Positions 10,392 to 21,092 of a DNA stretch of 31,510 bases are shown in pieces. The number at the start of each line of letters is the position of its first letter. Within the stretch, counting starts at the first letter, position 1. Source of the DNA: Mnemiopsis leidyi (lineage: Eukaryota; Ctenophora; Tentaculata; Lobata; Bolinopsidae); the NCBI GenBank assembly GCA_000226015.1, contig JH152837.1:122738-154247 (forward strand), given 5' to 3'. Below the pieces are notes generated by a model. It searched no databases. It saw only the letters and a program-made list of their open reading frames with translations, and was not told where the DNA came from. The position numbers and the translations under genes are program-made.

Positions 10392-10477
10392 CCAATCAGG
10401 CTTCGTCCCGCTGTCACGTTACATGTTGTCAACCTATCAGGTTTGTTCTGGACGTCACGTGACTGAAAGCAGCCAAT
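10392..10477 (+). promoter_or_regulatory. Tandem CCAAT/E-box composite element
   Basis: Order: CCAAT 10392-10396, 18 bp, CACGTT 10415-10420 (degenerate), 12 bp, CCTAT 10433-10437 (degenerate), 18 bp, CACGTG 10456-10461, 11 bp, CCAAT 10473-10477. CCAAT-type boxes therefore recur every 40-41 bp. The terminal boxes have full NF-Y context (ACCAATCAGG, GCCAATCAGA). This is a two-unit chain in the plus orientation, mirroring those at 809 and 5541. Confidence 0.62.
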
Positions 10478-11270
10478 CAGAAAGCTTGTCGAGATGGTTT
10501 TGCAACAAATGGCTGATTGTAGTGCTTTTCTAGAAAGTGAGGAATTAAGGTTATATTCACTGACGGGTGGAGGGGTATGTGATTAGGGCAAATTGAATTA
10601 TTTAGGACGTTGTACAGCTACATTATTGTTTATTTTAGTACCTTATCATCGCATATCTGTACATTTATAAATACAATGTTGCCCTTTAATGGTTCTTTGA
10701 TGGTACTTCTGGGACAGAAAAGATAGAAAGCTAAAGAACCATGTTATCTAATAAGAACTAAATTATTGAAAGTCTGTCCGGATTTATGCTCTAGTAGTAG
10801 TATTTACAGAGGTTTGTACTGGACTAGTGAACTGGGCACCTTTACGTAGTCACCTTTACTTTAGTCACCTATACTTAGTCAACGAGCTGTACAATCATCC
10901 AGTGGTTGAGTTATCTCTAAGTAGCGACTAGTTACAGGGCACACGAGTGATAAGAAACTGTGTCTTCCAAGTTACAAACCTTTTAATTAGCTAAGTTCCG
11001 CGGAGGTAATTTGAGGTTTTTTCTTAATTGAAGGAACAGAGAGAGGCATTTAAAGTATTTAAGAACAAGTGTTGATTGGGTTAAAATTATTCGGCAGTTG
11101 TTTACGCTTTGAATGACAAATTAGGTCTTTTGCACCCTAATCCAATAAGTGCAAAACTCCAAATTATACTAGTAAAAATTTACCGACCTTCCAAATTACA
11201 AAAAATACTGATAAGAACGTTAGCAATGTATTGTGAAATGTAGGGATTAATAACCGTGACGAGCCTTCAG

Positions 11271-11337
11271 CCAATCAAATCGCCCCGTTTTTATCCCGTG
11301 ACCAATCACATGACGAGCTGTGCCAGGCACGGATTGG
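11271..11337 (+). promoter_or_regulatory. Degenerate CCAAT/E-box element
   Basis: CCAAT 11271-11275, then 19 bp, then CCCGTG 11295-11300 (E-box with one change), then a second CCAAT at 11302 and CACATG at 11307, then ATTGG 11333-11337. The CCAAT starts are 31 bp apart, about three helical turns. It looks like a decayed or variant form of the composite element. Confidence 0.4.
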
Positions 11338-13123
11338 GACTGAGTTTGACAGCATTAGCTCGGGACTAAGTTCCCGGGCACCTAACACGCTGAAACTTGT
11401 AACACGGGGTAATAATGATATATTGTGGGCTGCTCCAGATCCTTAGTAGCCGGTCTAACCTAGAATTCTTGTCAAGTTTCTGATCCTGAGATTTGGGTCA
11501 GACTCTGTCCGTGAAGTGCTCATTAATTTCCTTCAAGAATGCAAACATCCGGGCATAACTCAATCTGATCTGGTTAAATCGAGGTTAGTATGACAAATTT
11601 GTCATGAAAAAGTGTGCTGGATTTTGAACCATATTGCTTTTATTTTTCCGCACTAAGTCTCTTAACAATCTCTTACTCCCTTCCTTCAAGAACCGTCAGA
11701 TTCCTATCCCTGGTGTTAAAATTAATCTCGCGTTACGGGTCATGTCGAGAATCTGACATTGTCGACTATCAGACCTTCACGGTTAATTTAAACGTGATAC
11801 ACCCTTAAATCATCTGTAACAGTCAATGTCACGACTGTACGCTCAATCGGGGACAGTTTCTATTTCTATCTCTATAACCTCTCTCTAGCTTACACTGACA
11901 TTTCTTTGTTAGGTGTGTTATAATGGTGATCTATCTCAGTTAACTAAGGGAGGTTATAAGAATGAATTATTCAGTATCTAGCATATCAGCTATTAAGAAA
12001 AAACTTTCTATTCCGTACTTAACCTTACTGACCGTTGGAATGAGCCGGATCAGGAGATAAAAGGAATTAAATTCCACCAGATTCGTGGAGTAGGCTGGTC
12101 TAGGACGATACGATTTCAGTAATTGTTTGTGTCTTTCGGCGTACAAGTATTCAATTTTATGGGATATAGCACATTCCTAGCGATTAGACAGAGGACCGGT
12201 TTGGTCTAAAATTCAGTTCAACTTAGACACGGGCCCTCAGTGGATAGAGAGGGGGTAGCTTGCTAAGCAAGAACGCGTAAAATTCGTAGTGGGAACTCCT
12301 TCTGCAAATTTAATTCACGGCAAGTATGTTATGTATAGTTATCGTGTTTATTTCCCCTATTAACCAGGTCTAAATGTTATAGTTAAAGATGTAGTCCAGT
12401 AATATCAGAACGTGTAAGATATTTCAGAGTTGAAGGTACTCCATACCCCGCTGTTAGTGGGTCCCTATTCTCTGAAACATTCCACCTAGACACAGCTCCC
12501 CCACCCCAGCACAGTCCCTCTGAAGATAGGCTAGCTGTCTGACACTTTTGTTAGTCTAATTGTGCCCACTCTCGCCTGTGTGTGACTGTTGTTGTAGACC
12601 TAGCCCCGTCTAATCTCTAATGGGGGGGTAGACTTCTCTCTACCCTCATTGATCTTGAACAATATCACTGTCAGACCACATGGGATATAGCTAAATTGTA
12701 GCCAGTCAGCTGCTGGGAAGCTGCTGGATAATGACATAATCATGATTACCGACTCATGTTTGGACAGAGATCTGTGAGGGTTGTAGTGAGTAACTAACCG
12801 CACTTGTCAAGACACGACCCATTTTGGAGTGATCGTTTACTGGTGGCACTCAGGGCACTCTAATAGTTTGTGGATAGAAAAGGATTGATACATTAGATAA
12901 TTTACCCTGTCTTTCTGTGTAATAAAGGTTCAACTGAAAATGAAATTGAGGAGTCCGGTAGAAAATAGATTAGTCGTAAAATACGGACAGTTTCCAATTT
13001 GGCACTGATATTGTAAACAGCCGACCCGATGATAGATCTCGCCACTAAAATCACTGGACCTGCCTACGGGTAAACCGCAACCCGTACTCCACTAGCTAGA
13101 ACGACAACACACAATACCCAGCA
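11338..13123. other. No gene seen
   Basis: Only short overlapping frames (such as 11614-11808 plus and 12600-12803 minus) with no paired splice sites. No E-box of the CACGTG class occurs here, a notable gap compared with the rest of the window. Confidence 0.5.
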
Positions 13124-13262
13124 GTCTACTCCTTACTCCCTCAGCTACTATTTCCTGCACCCTCTCTTCTGCCTCCTCTCCCTGCTGCAATCTGCCTCCC
13201 CCTTCTCTCTTCTCTCTTTTGCCTCGCTTAGACAGCTCCCTCTCTCTCAGTCTCCTCTTCAC
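13124..13262. repeat. Polypyrimidine (CT-rich) tract
   Basis: About 140 bp dominated by CTCT, CCTC and TTCTCT words on the plus strand. The minus-strand open frame across it encodes only low-complexity Glu/Arg/Lys-rich sequence and is a composition artefact. Confidence 0.75.
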
Positions 13263-14056
13263 CGCTAATGGTTCCATCTTTATCTACTTAGCTACCCACA
13301 AACCTCCCTGATTCTCCCTACTGTGGTTTCCCTGCTCCCATCCCCTTCTTACTTCTGCAACCCAGACCTTACTAGACATCTTGTCTCGTTTCTGTGGAAC
13401 ACCTCAAGGATTTATATCAAAATAATACTATTATGACCGGATTCGGAAAATCGTATATTTCCTGGGAAGGATGATCGAGCTCGATGTCTCAGGTTTTATG
13501 TAAGTGGTTTTAGGATATGACTGAACCTACTATATTGGGTTTGAATTATTTAAGCACCATCTCTTAGTATTTATTAGCGGCAACTATTGGGTTCACCAAA
13601 TGCATTGAGTTGAAGTGAGGGAAGCTAGCTAACTTTAGTCCCAGAGCTGTGATACGGATCACAGTTTCTTCTAGACAGGTTAATGGGATCAGATCAAAGT
13701 CTGTGGTCAGACCTCTTCTTTGTAAATCCGACATCTGTATTCTGTATCCCGCTTCTAATAAATCATAGCACTCAAATTCTCCTTTTTAAGAATAAACAGT
13801 GTCTGGCGAGACCGGATTTTTTCAGAGAATGTTGACGGACTAAATTCAGGAAACAGCAATTCTTTATTTGGTCGGAGGGTTGAATGTAACACTTAACATA
13901 AACTCATGGAATCATGATCTGCCCTAATCGGTGTCCCGATCTACCACAGTCTACCTTCTACCAAAACCTGATAAGATTCAAGATATGTCAGGGACATGCT
14001 GTTTTCATGTAAGGTTTTGACAATGTAGCCGTACTATCGGTACCTAATGTTACAAT
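13263..14056. other. No gene seen
   Basis: No supported exon or repeat. A single acceptor-like tract (GATTTTTTCAG, near 13825) has no matching donor with an open frame. Confidence 0.5.
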
Positions 14057-14078
14057 CACGTGACAGACTTGGCACGTG
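14057..14078. promoter_or_regulatory. Pair of E-boxes
   Basis: TCACGTGA with its core at 14057 and GCACGTG with its core at 14073. The second occupies the position where a CCAAT box would be expected 11 bp downstream. Confidence 0.4.
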
Positions 14079-14477
14079 TGTTATCTACTTAGTTCTAAAC
14101 ACAGGAAACGTTTTATCGCTACTCGTGGTCCTGTTAAGTTTCACAGTCTACCCGCACTCGCCAACAAACATCATCTTACATCTAGTCAGATTTTTAGGTT
14201 TCACTCAACGTTACCCGCATTGTATCCACAGCTTGCAGGGAACCTAAAAACCCTGACAAACTGTGAACATGCTCAAAGGAACCGACATCGACAAATATGT
14301 CCGACATATTCACAGTCCAACTCAGCACTTATAGTGTAGTCCGTGTCGGCGCACCATGTCAACTTGTTACGTCAATTTTCCCGCCAAATTGTGGTATTTG
14401 GCGACATTGCCGTACAATCTATAGTTACAGTTTGTGTCTCGACTCTGTGTCTCGATAAGGTTCCTACCCTGCTGCTT

Positions 14478-14493
14478 CCAATTCTCACCCAAT
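14478..14493 (+). promoter_or_regulatory. Two CCAAT boxes one helical turn apart
   Basis: CCAAT starts at 14478 and 14489, 11 bp apart. They lie about 75 bp upstream of a full composite element. Confidence 0.35.
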
Positions 14494-14562
14494 AGGCTCG
14501 GTCACCACTCCCCGTAACTCGCTGTGAAACTGTGAATATCGCCTTGTTCTGCCTCTGCACTG

Positions 14563-14609
14563 ATTGGGTGACACACACCACGTGATGCCGGATACTGTGT
14601 CCTGATTGG
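14563..14609 (-). promoter_or_regulatory. Complete CCAAT/E-box/CCAAT element
   Basis: ATTGG 14563-14567, 11 bp, CACGTG 14579-14584, 20 bp, ATTGG 14605-14609. Both CCAAT boxes and the E-box core are intact. Both ATTGG boxes sit in TGATTGG context, the typical NF-Y flank. Minus orientation. Confidence 0.65.
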
Positions 14610-14757
14610 TGGTTGTTGTTCTCATTTCTTTAGTTCTACGTTTCCCCTAAATGTTGTCCTCTGAAGTTCGTGTCGGTCTGTTTCCTGGGTTTAACGGGAA
14701 CATAGTGTTAGGACACGTAACGAGTCTGGACCATTAGCTGATTGCAAAACGTATAGT

Positions 14758-14779
14758 CACGTGACCTTCGTTAGCCAAT
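14758..14779 (+). promoter_or_regulatory. E-box/CCAAT half element
   Basis: CACGTG 14758-14763 within TCACGTGA, 11 bp, then CCAAT 14775-14779 (GCCAATCAGA). The distal CCAAT is absent. Another single CACGTG lies at 15002. Confidence 0.55.
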
Positions 14780-15007
14780 CAGAACCGAGGATTTGGTGTC
14801 TCTAGATCATGCGGAGGTAAAGTGTTCATGATAATGATGCTAATCGGTACTCATGATCATTTCGGGACATTTCACCTCTCAAAATTATCCCATCATGACA
14901 TCAACAACCACTCACAAAATTTCAGATTTTGAATTCTGAATGGAAGAATAAAGCTGGATACCAAGATTAGAACATGAATCTAGGCTAGGCAGTCGGCACA
15001 CCACGTG

Positions 15008-15698
15008 ATATCTCACTTTTAAGCTGGTGACAGTGCAGAAGTGCGGTCAAGTGCAGTCCGAGACTAATGAAGTGGAGCTTAATGTCATGGTTCTACACTT
15101 TATGTCACGGTTCTAAGCTACACTTTCACCTCGTCATTAGTCCTGGCCGACAGCTAATAGCAGATCGTTCGTCCTTGTTAACGCACAATCGTATTGAGTG
15201 TCTCTGTGTGTGTGTGGTGTTGGCAAATCCTCATTATTTTAAAGATTTTGTCATATTGATTGCTCTTTTAGTTTCAAGACTGATTATAGGATAATGAAAT
15301 GATTATCGGAAAGGAGTAATATGGGTCCTGATTCTCTGATTAAGGATCTGAAAAGTAATCACTGTAATATAATTATTATGCGTACAGCTGACTCCGCTAA
15401 TGCCGATACTTCTCCTACTTGTATGTAACAGGTTGACTGTCTATCCGATAAACTAGAATCGTAGTCATATCTCAACATCTCCCACTTAAGTAATAACCAA
15501 ATCCCTAAATTGTGATAGCGATCTTACCACAACTATACGCAGTACTGATCTTAGAGCTGCTGTTGGTACGGTAGATTGGATTGATAGCACTTAGCCTGCC
15601 TTGAAGATGTCAACTCTCGAGCCGTGTTAGCTATTATATTAGTGACTTGGGGTCCCGTGATGTTACTCACAAAATGTCATAAATCTCGACATTCTGGC
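15008..15698. other. No gene seen
   Basis: A 75-codon plus-strand frame at 15067-15294 begins with a duplicated phrase (ATGTCATGGTTCTA then ATGTCACGGTTCTA) and lacks splice sites. I take it as chance. Confidence 0.45.
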
Positions 15699-15816
15699 TG
15701 TGACGTCACAATGTTATTGCTACATAATATAACCATTATGTAGAACCGAGTACTTTACTATCTGTAATACATAGCAAGCTACTTTAGTCATTGACTACTG
15801 ATTTAAGTAGCTTGCT
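15699..15816. repeat. Cluster of three palindromes including a CRE
   Basis: TGTGACGTCACA (15699-15710) is a perfect 12-bp palindrome containing the CRE core TGACGTCA. CTACATAAT 15720-15728 pairs with ATTATGTAG 15735-15743 across a 6-bp loop. AGCAAGCTACTT 15773-15784 pairs with AAGTAGCTTGCT 15805-15816 across a 20-bp loop. Three perfect inverted repeats within 118 bp form a likely structured or protein-binding patch. No product is assigned. Confidence 0.55.
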
Positions 15817-15880
15817 TATAAGTCAAGACTTAAAATTCAACTTTGTAACACATCGTCGGACTACAATTGACACTTTACAA

Positions 15881-15950
15881 TCTACAATCTACAGTCTACA
15901 ATCTACAGTCTACAATCTACAGTCTACAATCTACAGTCTACAATCTACAG
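15881..15950. repeat. Five tandem copies of a 14-bp unit
   Basis: TCTACAATCTACAG is repeated five times without a mismatch, with partial copies on both sides. Confidence 0.92.
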
Positions 15951-17647
15951 TCTACCTATAAATACTTTCTCGCCAAGTTAAAGAGTAGTCTTAAGCGGGA
16001 CATCTTCTGTAATGCTAAGAAATTCAAATCTCAGATAAATCACAGCATGATAGGACGACACAGTAAACAATCTTGATGTTCGATGTAAAGTCACGAGTCA
16101 TAAGTCACTTGGCATTAAGACGAGTTAAACAACCAGATAGTATAATTTCTTCTTAAGTTAGGTGCCCAAACTTTTTTCTCATGCAGCTGGAGAAATTAAG
16201 TCGTTTTAAAGACACCACTAGCGCTTGTTGTGTTACTGCTTCATTTAAATCACCCCACTTTCACCCTCTATTCCCTCTTCAAACTGACATCTCACTTTGA
16301 TGGAGATGTCGAAATTAATTAAAATTTAAATATTCGTCCTTTCCACAAGCCCTAAAACCAATTAAAGTTGACAGGAAGCGGTAACCAAATCGAGTTTGAG
16401 TTAATTTGATTTTCATTTCATTATCAGTGACATAGTTTCAGCTGTCAAGTTTAAGTTTGTCAGCGGTTTAGTTCATGTTTCTTTAAGGGTAAATATGGGA
16501 TTAAGTTCTACCGCTTTGTAATTTGACTGGTTACCGTGTTTTGAGGTTCGTTACACAGATTTGATAATAATGGCAGAGCAATAGTTACATTTGAGATAAA
16601 GGAATGTAACTCACTGATCGTTATCTGGAACGTGGAGTTGAAAATAGTTTGTTATGACAATTAAAAGTGAAATATAACCCAATGCTCATATTTAAAATGA
16701 TGATATTAAACCTACACATTCTTTAATGTTAATGGAAGATGTGAGATTATTCTTATTTACATGCCCAAAAATGTACCCTAGATTTTATTTTCCCTAGAAA
16801 TTATCACCCAATATTGGCTGAATGTAACAGTTTGAACTGTTGTGTAAATAGTTGGACTTGTATTATTTGGTACTTAATTGTAATTGTAATTGTAAGAGTC
16901 ACTGCAGAATTAAAACATTCACATTACTTAAGCACGAATTTTGATTTTCATGTTGTCTTAATCACCCCTAGAGTAGAGATAGAAATAACAACAAACATCC
17001 TACAACAGATACTTTGTGTTAAGTATCTTTGGTATCTGGATACTGTGTCTACAAATAACACAACAATACAACATTGCAATATCCTTTATCTCCAACACAA
17101 ACAACACAGCTCAGTCAATACATGCTTCTTTTTAATTATCTAACAGCTTTTTCTGATACTGCGATCATGGAATGTCTGTGTCCATACAACAATGTTATCT
17201 AACTCACAGATTACTCGATATACTTAAAGGAAATTAAAGACCGATGTTATGTATTGGTAGCTGATATGCTTGGCGTGATCCCTAATTCTCATTCTCTGAG
17301 CAGGTTGTAGAAATGTTGAATTTTTTCTCCCCAACTTATGTGATCTGACTAATAGGTATTTGTCGATCTTACTTTATAATTATGTTTGTCAGTGTTTGTA
17401 CCTTAAATGAATGGCTAAAGGTTACAGTATGTTAACTATACAATATGTTAACTATATTATGAGTAAATTCTTCATTCCAATGGAAATCTCACCAATCGTA
17501 TTTTACGCTGGTAAAAAACTAACCGCAATTCGCTTCTCAATAATTCCCAGGAGTTGTGAGACAACATAACTGGATACCAAAACAGCAGAGTAACATCGTT
17601 ACCCATTTAGCCGAGTTACCTGTAACCTGTTTACGTCACATGACCAC
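15951..17647. other. No gene seen
   Basis: Strongly AT-rich. The 109-codon plus-strand frame at 16814-17143 is within the length expected by chance, has a composition typical of translated AT-rich DNA (Asn, Ile, Tyr, Thr) and no splice partners. Confidence 0.5.
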
Positions 17648-17765
17648 CACGTGGTTACAACTACCACGACAGAGTCTGGGAGACAGCTGGTTATTTCATA
17701 AAATGCTGGTTTGTTTGGACACGTGACAATTCCGAGCCAATCACCATGGTGATGTGATGACGTCA
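17648..17765 (+). promoter_or_regulatory. E-box, E-box/CCAAT half element and CRE
   Basis: CACGTG at 17648. CACGTG 17720-17725, then 11 bp, then CCAAT 17737-17741 (GCCAATCACC). TGACGTCA at 17758-17765. The half element keeps the exact 11-bp spacing. The CRE downstream echoes those at 15701 and 27939. Confidence 0.5.
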
Positions 17766-18521
17766 TTGATTAAAGGTATCATTAAGGTCTCTTAGAGATT
17801 AACAAGTGATTGTTCAACGCAGTTGAGCTTAAAAGCTTTTTTTGTTCTTCAGAAAGTAAAATAACGATCGCGAGAATGAACTTGATTAATGAAAATTACA
17901 TCATAACTTATGGTCGTAGTTACTTATTAACCTCTCATGTAAGTCGAACTGTAAATACGTTAAATCAAAAGTTCGCGGATACTTTATAAGCGAATAAGAT
18001 CCGCAAAAATAGATCACTGAAACAACGGATCTGAAGTCAGGACATTTTATCCCTGGACCAGGAATCCTGATGTTAGGAATGCTTAAAATAAGGAATTTAC
18101 ATATTCTTAACCCACATTGAAGTATTGAAGTTGAATAGACATTGGGACACCAATCATTCATTCTCTAACTCTAGACGGTTTAGGTAACTATCACAATTAC
18201 AATTTCTTATCACTGAACAATATGAATATTATATCCTCATTATGCTTGTACAAAATTCACGGAAATGTGTGTGTAGCCACTCCACCGTGGTTAAATAACG
18301 ATACAGCACGCTGCTCCTTCATAATGTTTATTTTTACCCGATGTTGTTGTGCTATATTTAGACTAAACCATGGCGGAATGACTCTCACTAGTTGTTCCAG
18401 GAAGACTTATCGATGTGAATGAACGTAGGGAATGAGCATCCTTTCTTCTTTTCCAACACGGCCACCTCTGCTGGACGACTCTCTCGTGAATTGGAAAAGT
18501 TTGAGGTTTTTTAGATTCCAG

Positions 18522-18660
18522 ATTTCCGACGCTGTCAGGAATTTAATCATCGTTGATATTATTGCGTGCGACTGTCTGACTGAACAAGGCAGACATTACT
18601 TACAATATCTCCAAAATGTTCCAACTCGATATCTTATCTCTGCCAATCAGTTTTGTGGAT
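18522..18660 (+). CDS. Candidate internal exon, unknown product
   Basis: An acceptor (GGTTTTTTAGATTCCAG) and a donor (GGAT then GTGAGT at 18661) enclose 139 nt with an open frame of 46 codons plus one base (phase 0 in, phase 1 out). It begins ISDAVRNLIIVDIIACD and contains LTEQGRHYLQYLQNVPTRY. The composition is protein-like but I recognise no domain. It cannot splice directly to the 19474 exon, because the junction codon would be TGA. If real, it belongs to another transcript or needs an intervening exon. Confidence 0.2.
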
Positions 18661-19020
18661 GTGAGTAGGTCAGTAATTGGAAAATTAGCTGATTAGAGAA
18701 AAGATCAAGGTATGTATAACGTTTATTGTTAACTTCCTATAAATATTTTCCTGTTGAATGCTTTATGCTTGGTGGGACTATTGATGATTTTAGATTTTAA
18801 ACAATTCACAGAAAACAAAAATTTGTTATCTCTCATTCGATTTGGAACGTTACGTAAATTTGGTCTGATTTGGTCGGTTCTGACCACACTATCGATGTGG
18901 TAATAGAAAAATTCTGGCGTGGGAAAGAAAAAAAAATCTAGACTCGTCTGTCTTAGTGCCTCCTCTTCGTACAAATGTTGACTTTATACCTCACATCAAA
19001 GTAGTAAATAAATACATATA

Positions 19021-19064
19021 CAGTCTCTCCTCTAATCAACTACAGCCTCTCCTCTAATCAACAT
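19021..19064. repeat. Two tandem copies of a 22-bp unit
   Basis: Both copies share CTCTCCTCTAATCAAC, with one difference before it and one at the last base of the unit. Confidence 0.75.
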
Positions 19065-19250
19065 GATAAAGTCCCTGCTAAACTGAAGCTAGCCCTCTCA
19101 GACCCTTCGACCCTGGTTTTTGTGATTAAATTTTCTGGACCTTTTTGTAGCTATTTGGAAGCGTGGTCACACCGCAACACTTCATTGATTAGGCCCCGTC
19201 ACAGCAGTTCTTGGTGACTTTTTAATATTCATATCAGCCTCCTTTCTCCA

Positions 19251-19295
19251 CCAATCAAGCAACAGAACTGAACCACGTGACTTTAACGCACTAAT
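19251..19295 (+). promoter_or_regulatory. CCAAT/E-box/CCAAT element, one box degenerate
   Basis: CCAAT 19251-19255, 18 bp, CACGTG 19274-19279, 11 bp, CTAAT 19291-19295. The downstream box keeps the flank (ACTAATCAGAA) of an NF-Y site with a single C-to-T change. It lies about 180 bp upstream of the candidate exon at 19474. Confidence 0.55.
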
Positions 19296-19473
19296 CAGAA
19301 CGGAGAAGGTAATGAAATCTTTATACATGAAAGATAGGTAATATAGTAATATATGTGTGGACGGCAAGCTAGTGTGTAGTGGCTACATATAGTGGTTTGT
19401 AGTGGTAGTATGCAATGATATGTCCTGCTCCGGACGACGCAGATAAAGGTGGCGCACTGTTCCGTTTTCTCAG

Positions 19474-19592
19474 GACAATTTGTAGATTTGTTACAAAAAC
19501 GCCATGTGCAAACTGTCCCACCCTTCCCGGTAGAAAGCTGTAACCGGACTTTTTCACGAGGAGAAAAACTTCAGTTTCAGAGTTTCAGACAG
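19474..19592 (+). CDS. Candidate internal coding exon, unknown product
   Basis: A strong polypyrimidine acceptor (CTGTTCCGTTTTCTCAG) is followed by 119 nt and a good donor (ACAG then GTAAAC at 19593). The frame that is phase 1 in and phase 0 out is open for 39 codons. It begins QFVDLLQKRHVQTVPPFPVE and ends KLQFQSFRQ. Its incoming phase matches the exon at 1698 (G plus GA gives Gly), and its outgoing phase matches the uL1-like exon at 19994, 401 bp away. The resemblance of its own sequence to uL1 is weak at best. The join to 19994 is plausible; the join to 1698 is speculative. Confidence 0.33.
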
Positions 19593-19993
19593 GTAAACTC
19601 TGAAGGGGGCAGGATCTCTGATCGAAATATTCATGTCGGTACGACATGTAACTTGCAATAAGGTGGTCTATCAAGCTTTTTCTTGATTTATTTTGACAAG
19701 CAACGCTTTTTTGTCGTGATTAGAAACATCTCGTCCCCCAGGCGGTAGAGGTCGGATATTCGGTGGAGAAGAAAGTACTGAGGTTCATCTTGTAATCACC
19801 ATCTTGTCATGCAGGTAGTACAGGTTTTATAGTATGTAGTACATACTATGTAGTAGTAGGTAGTGATAGGTAGCTACATTTCTATACAAGTATAGTCAAG
19901 GTGTTCAGTTGAAGATACACAATGTGAAGAAGGACATTGAGTCTTGTGATTTCTACAGAACTTAAAAGTTACTTCACATTATCATTATTTCAG

Positions 19994-20077
19994 GTCATGT
20001 CTAAACTTGGACAGCTTTTTGGCCCAAGGGGTCTAAATCCCGTCATCAAGATATACAAGATAGTTTTAATACTTTAA
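19994..20077 (+). CDS. Candidate exon or exon remnant with ribosomal protein uL1-like motif
   Basis: After an acceptor (ATTATCATTATTTCAG) the phase-0 frame reads VMSKLGQLFGPRGLNPVIK and stops at TAA 20075-20077. Bacterial and organelle uL1 proteins carry LG-Q/R-x-L-GPRGLMPNPK in the core domain that binds 23S rRNA. The match covers LGQ, GPRGL and NP, as if the two residues Met-Pro were missing between GL and NP. uL1 continues about 80 residues beyond this motif, but here the frame ends ten residues later and no good donor is seen. It could be a degraded uL1 (MRPL1-type) exon, a retained fragment, or less likely a coincidence. I found no other uL1 block nearby. Confidence 0.35.
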   Translation, partial: VMSKLGQLFGPRGLNPVIKIYKIVLIL

Positions 20078-21019
20078 ACAAAATTAATTGAGGCTAGTGA
20101 TGTGAATTTAACACGAAGGTTCCACCTAATCCCTGGCGTTTTACTTGAATACCAGACCCACAAACACATTTACACGATATATACTAAGTTCATTTTTAAA
20201 CCATTCTGCCACAAGTTTTAAAGGTTTAGGGCACTCTGGTTTTAGGAAATTTCAGATGGTAAATATACGCTTGTCCTTAGGTTAAGTTACATCTATAATG
20301 TTGGTCTGGGAATATTTCGGGGCTTGAAAAACATCGTGTCCACACAGCAAGATGGATTGATTGAGTCGGAATATCATTATCCGTCCTAATATCATCGCCC
20401 AAAGAGATAGCCGATTCTCATTCTCTCAGTAGTATAGATATCCAAACCTGGCGATCGTATCAAGGGAGGACAAATAAGAAGAAGGAGGAATGTCTTGTGA
20501 CAAATTGGACTGCAATGTGGATCTTTGAGGCTGCCTGGTAATGAGTCTGGGAGGACGGATTGAAGGGATATAATGAATTGCTAACATGAGTAAGAAACGT
20601 CCTCCTTTCTCTCTTTCTATTGATTGGATCAGCCACACTAATGAAGAGTGGCACACATTGGAATACATTGAAGTTCGTGGATGCTCGCTGTTTATTCAAA
20701 CTTTTCATTCATTAGGGTCACGCAAAGGCAAAGTTGGAGCAGTGTTATACCCTTAATACAAAGAAAGTGGTGGAGAATGTTTAGCACCCTTCAACATAAA
20801 GCCAGTGGTCGAGAATTTTTAGTACCAGTGAACAATTCCAGCTTTACGGTCGTGAATAGTTGGATATAATGCACTTATTGAGCATAATAACACTTTTTAA
20901 CGCAACAATATCCCCCTAAGTAGTCTATTGGTTGTTGCCACTTTTGAAAGCTTGATATAGAAGTTTTGAAACAATGCCCTGTTCCTTACTAAGCATTTCC
21001 GAGAGCAAGGAAATTTTGA
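20078..21019. other. No gene seen
   Basis: Two overlapping minus-strand frames of about 80 codons (20426-20708) are in different phases of the same sequence and lack splice signals. A diverged internal duplication (AGTGGTGGAGAATGTTTAG, AGTGGTCGAGAATTTTTAG) lies near 20767-20825. Confidence 0.45.
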
Positions 21020-21092
21020 CCAATGAGAGGACACTGGGTTTGTCACGTGATATGTTTGGCCCAATAGGAGGCCGAGTTTCGAGTGTCACGTG
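21020..21092 (+). promoter_or_regulatory. Complete CCAAT/E-box/CCAAT element plus extra E-box
   Basis: CCAAT 21020-21024, 19 bp, CACGTG 21044-21049 (TCACGTGA), 11 bp, CCAAT 21061-21065. All cores are intact and the CCAAT starts are 41 bp apart. A second TCACGTGA has its core at 21087-21092. Confidence 0.67.

Noticed and set aside
13092-13277. Minus-strand frame rich in Glu, Arg and Lys
   Set aside because: A direct translation of the CT-rich tract, so a composition artefact.
16814-17143. 109-codon plus-strand open frame
   Set aside because: Composition matches translated AT-rich DNA, with no splice sites or motif.
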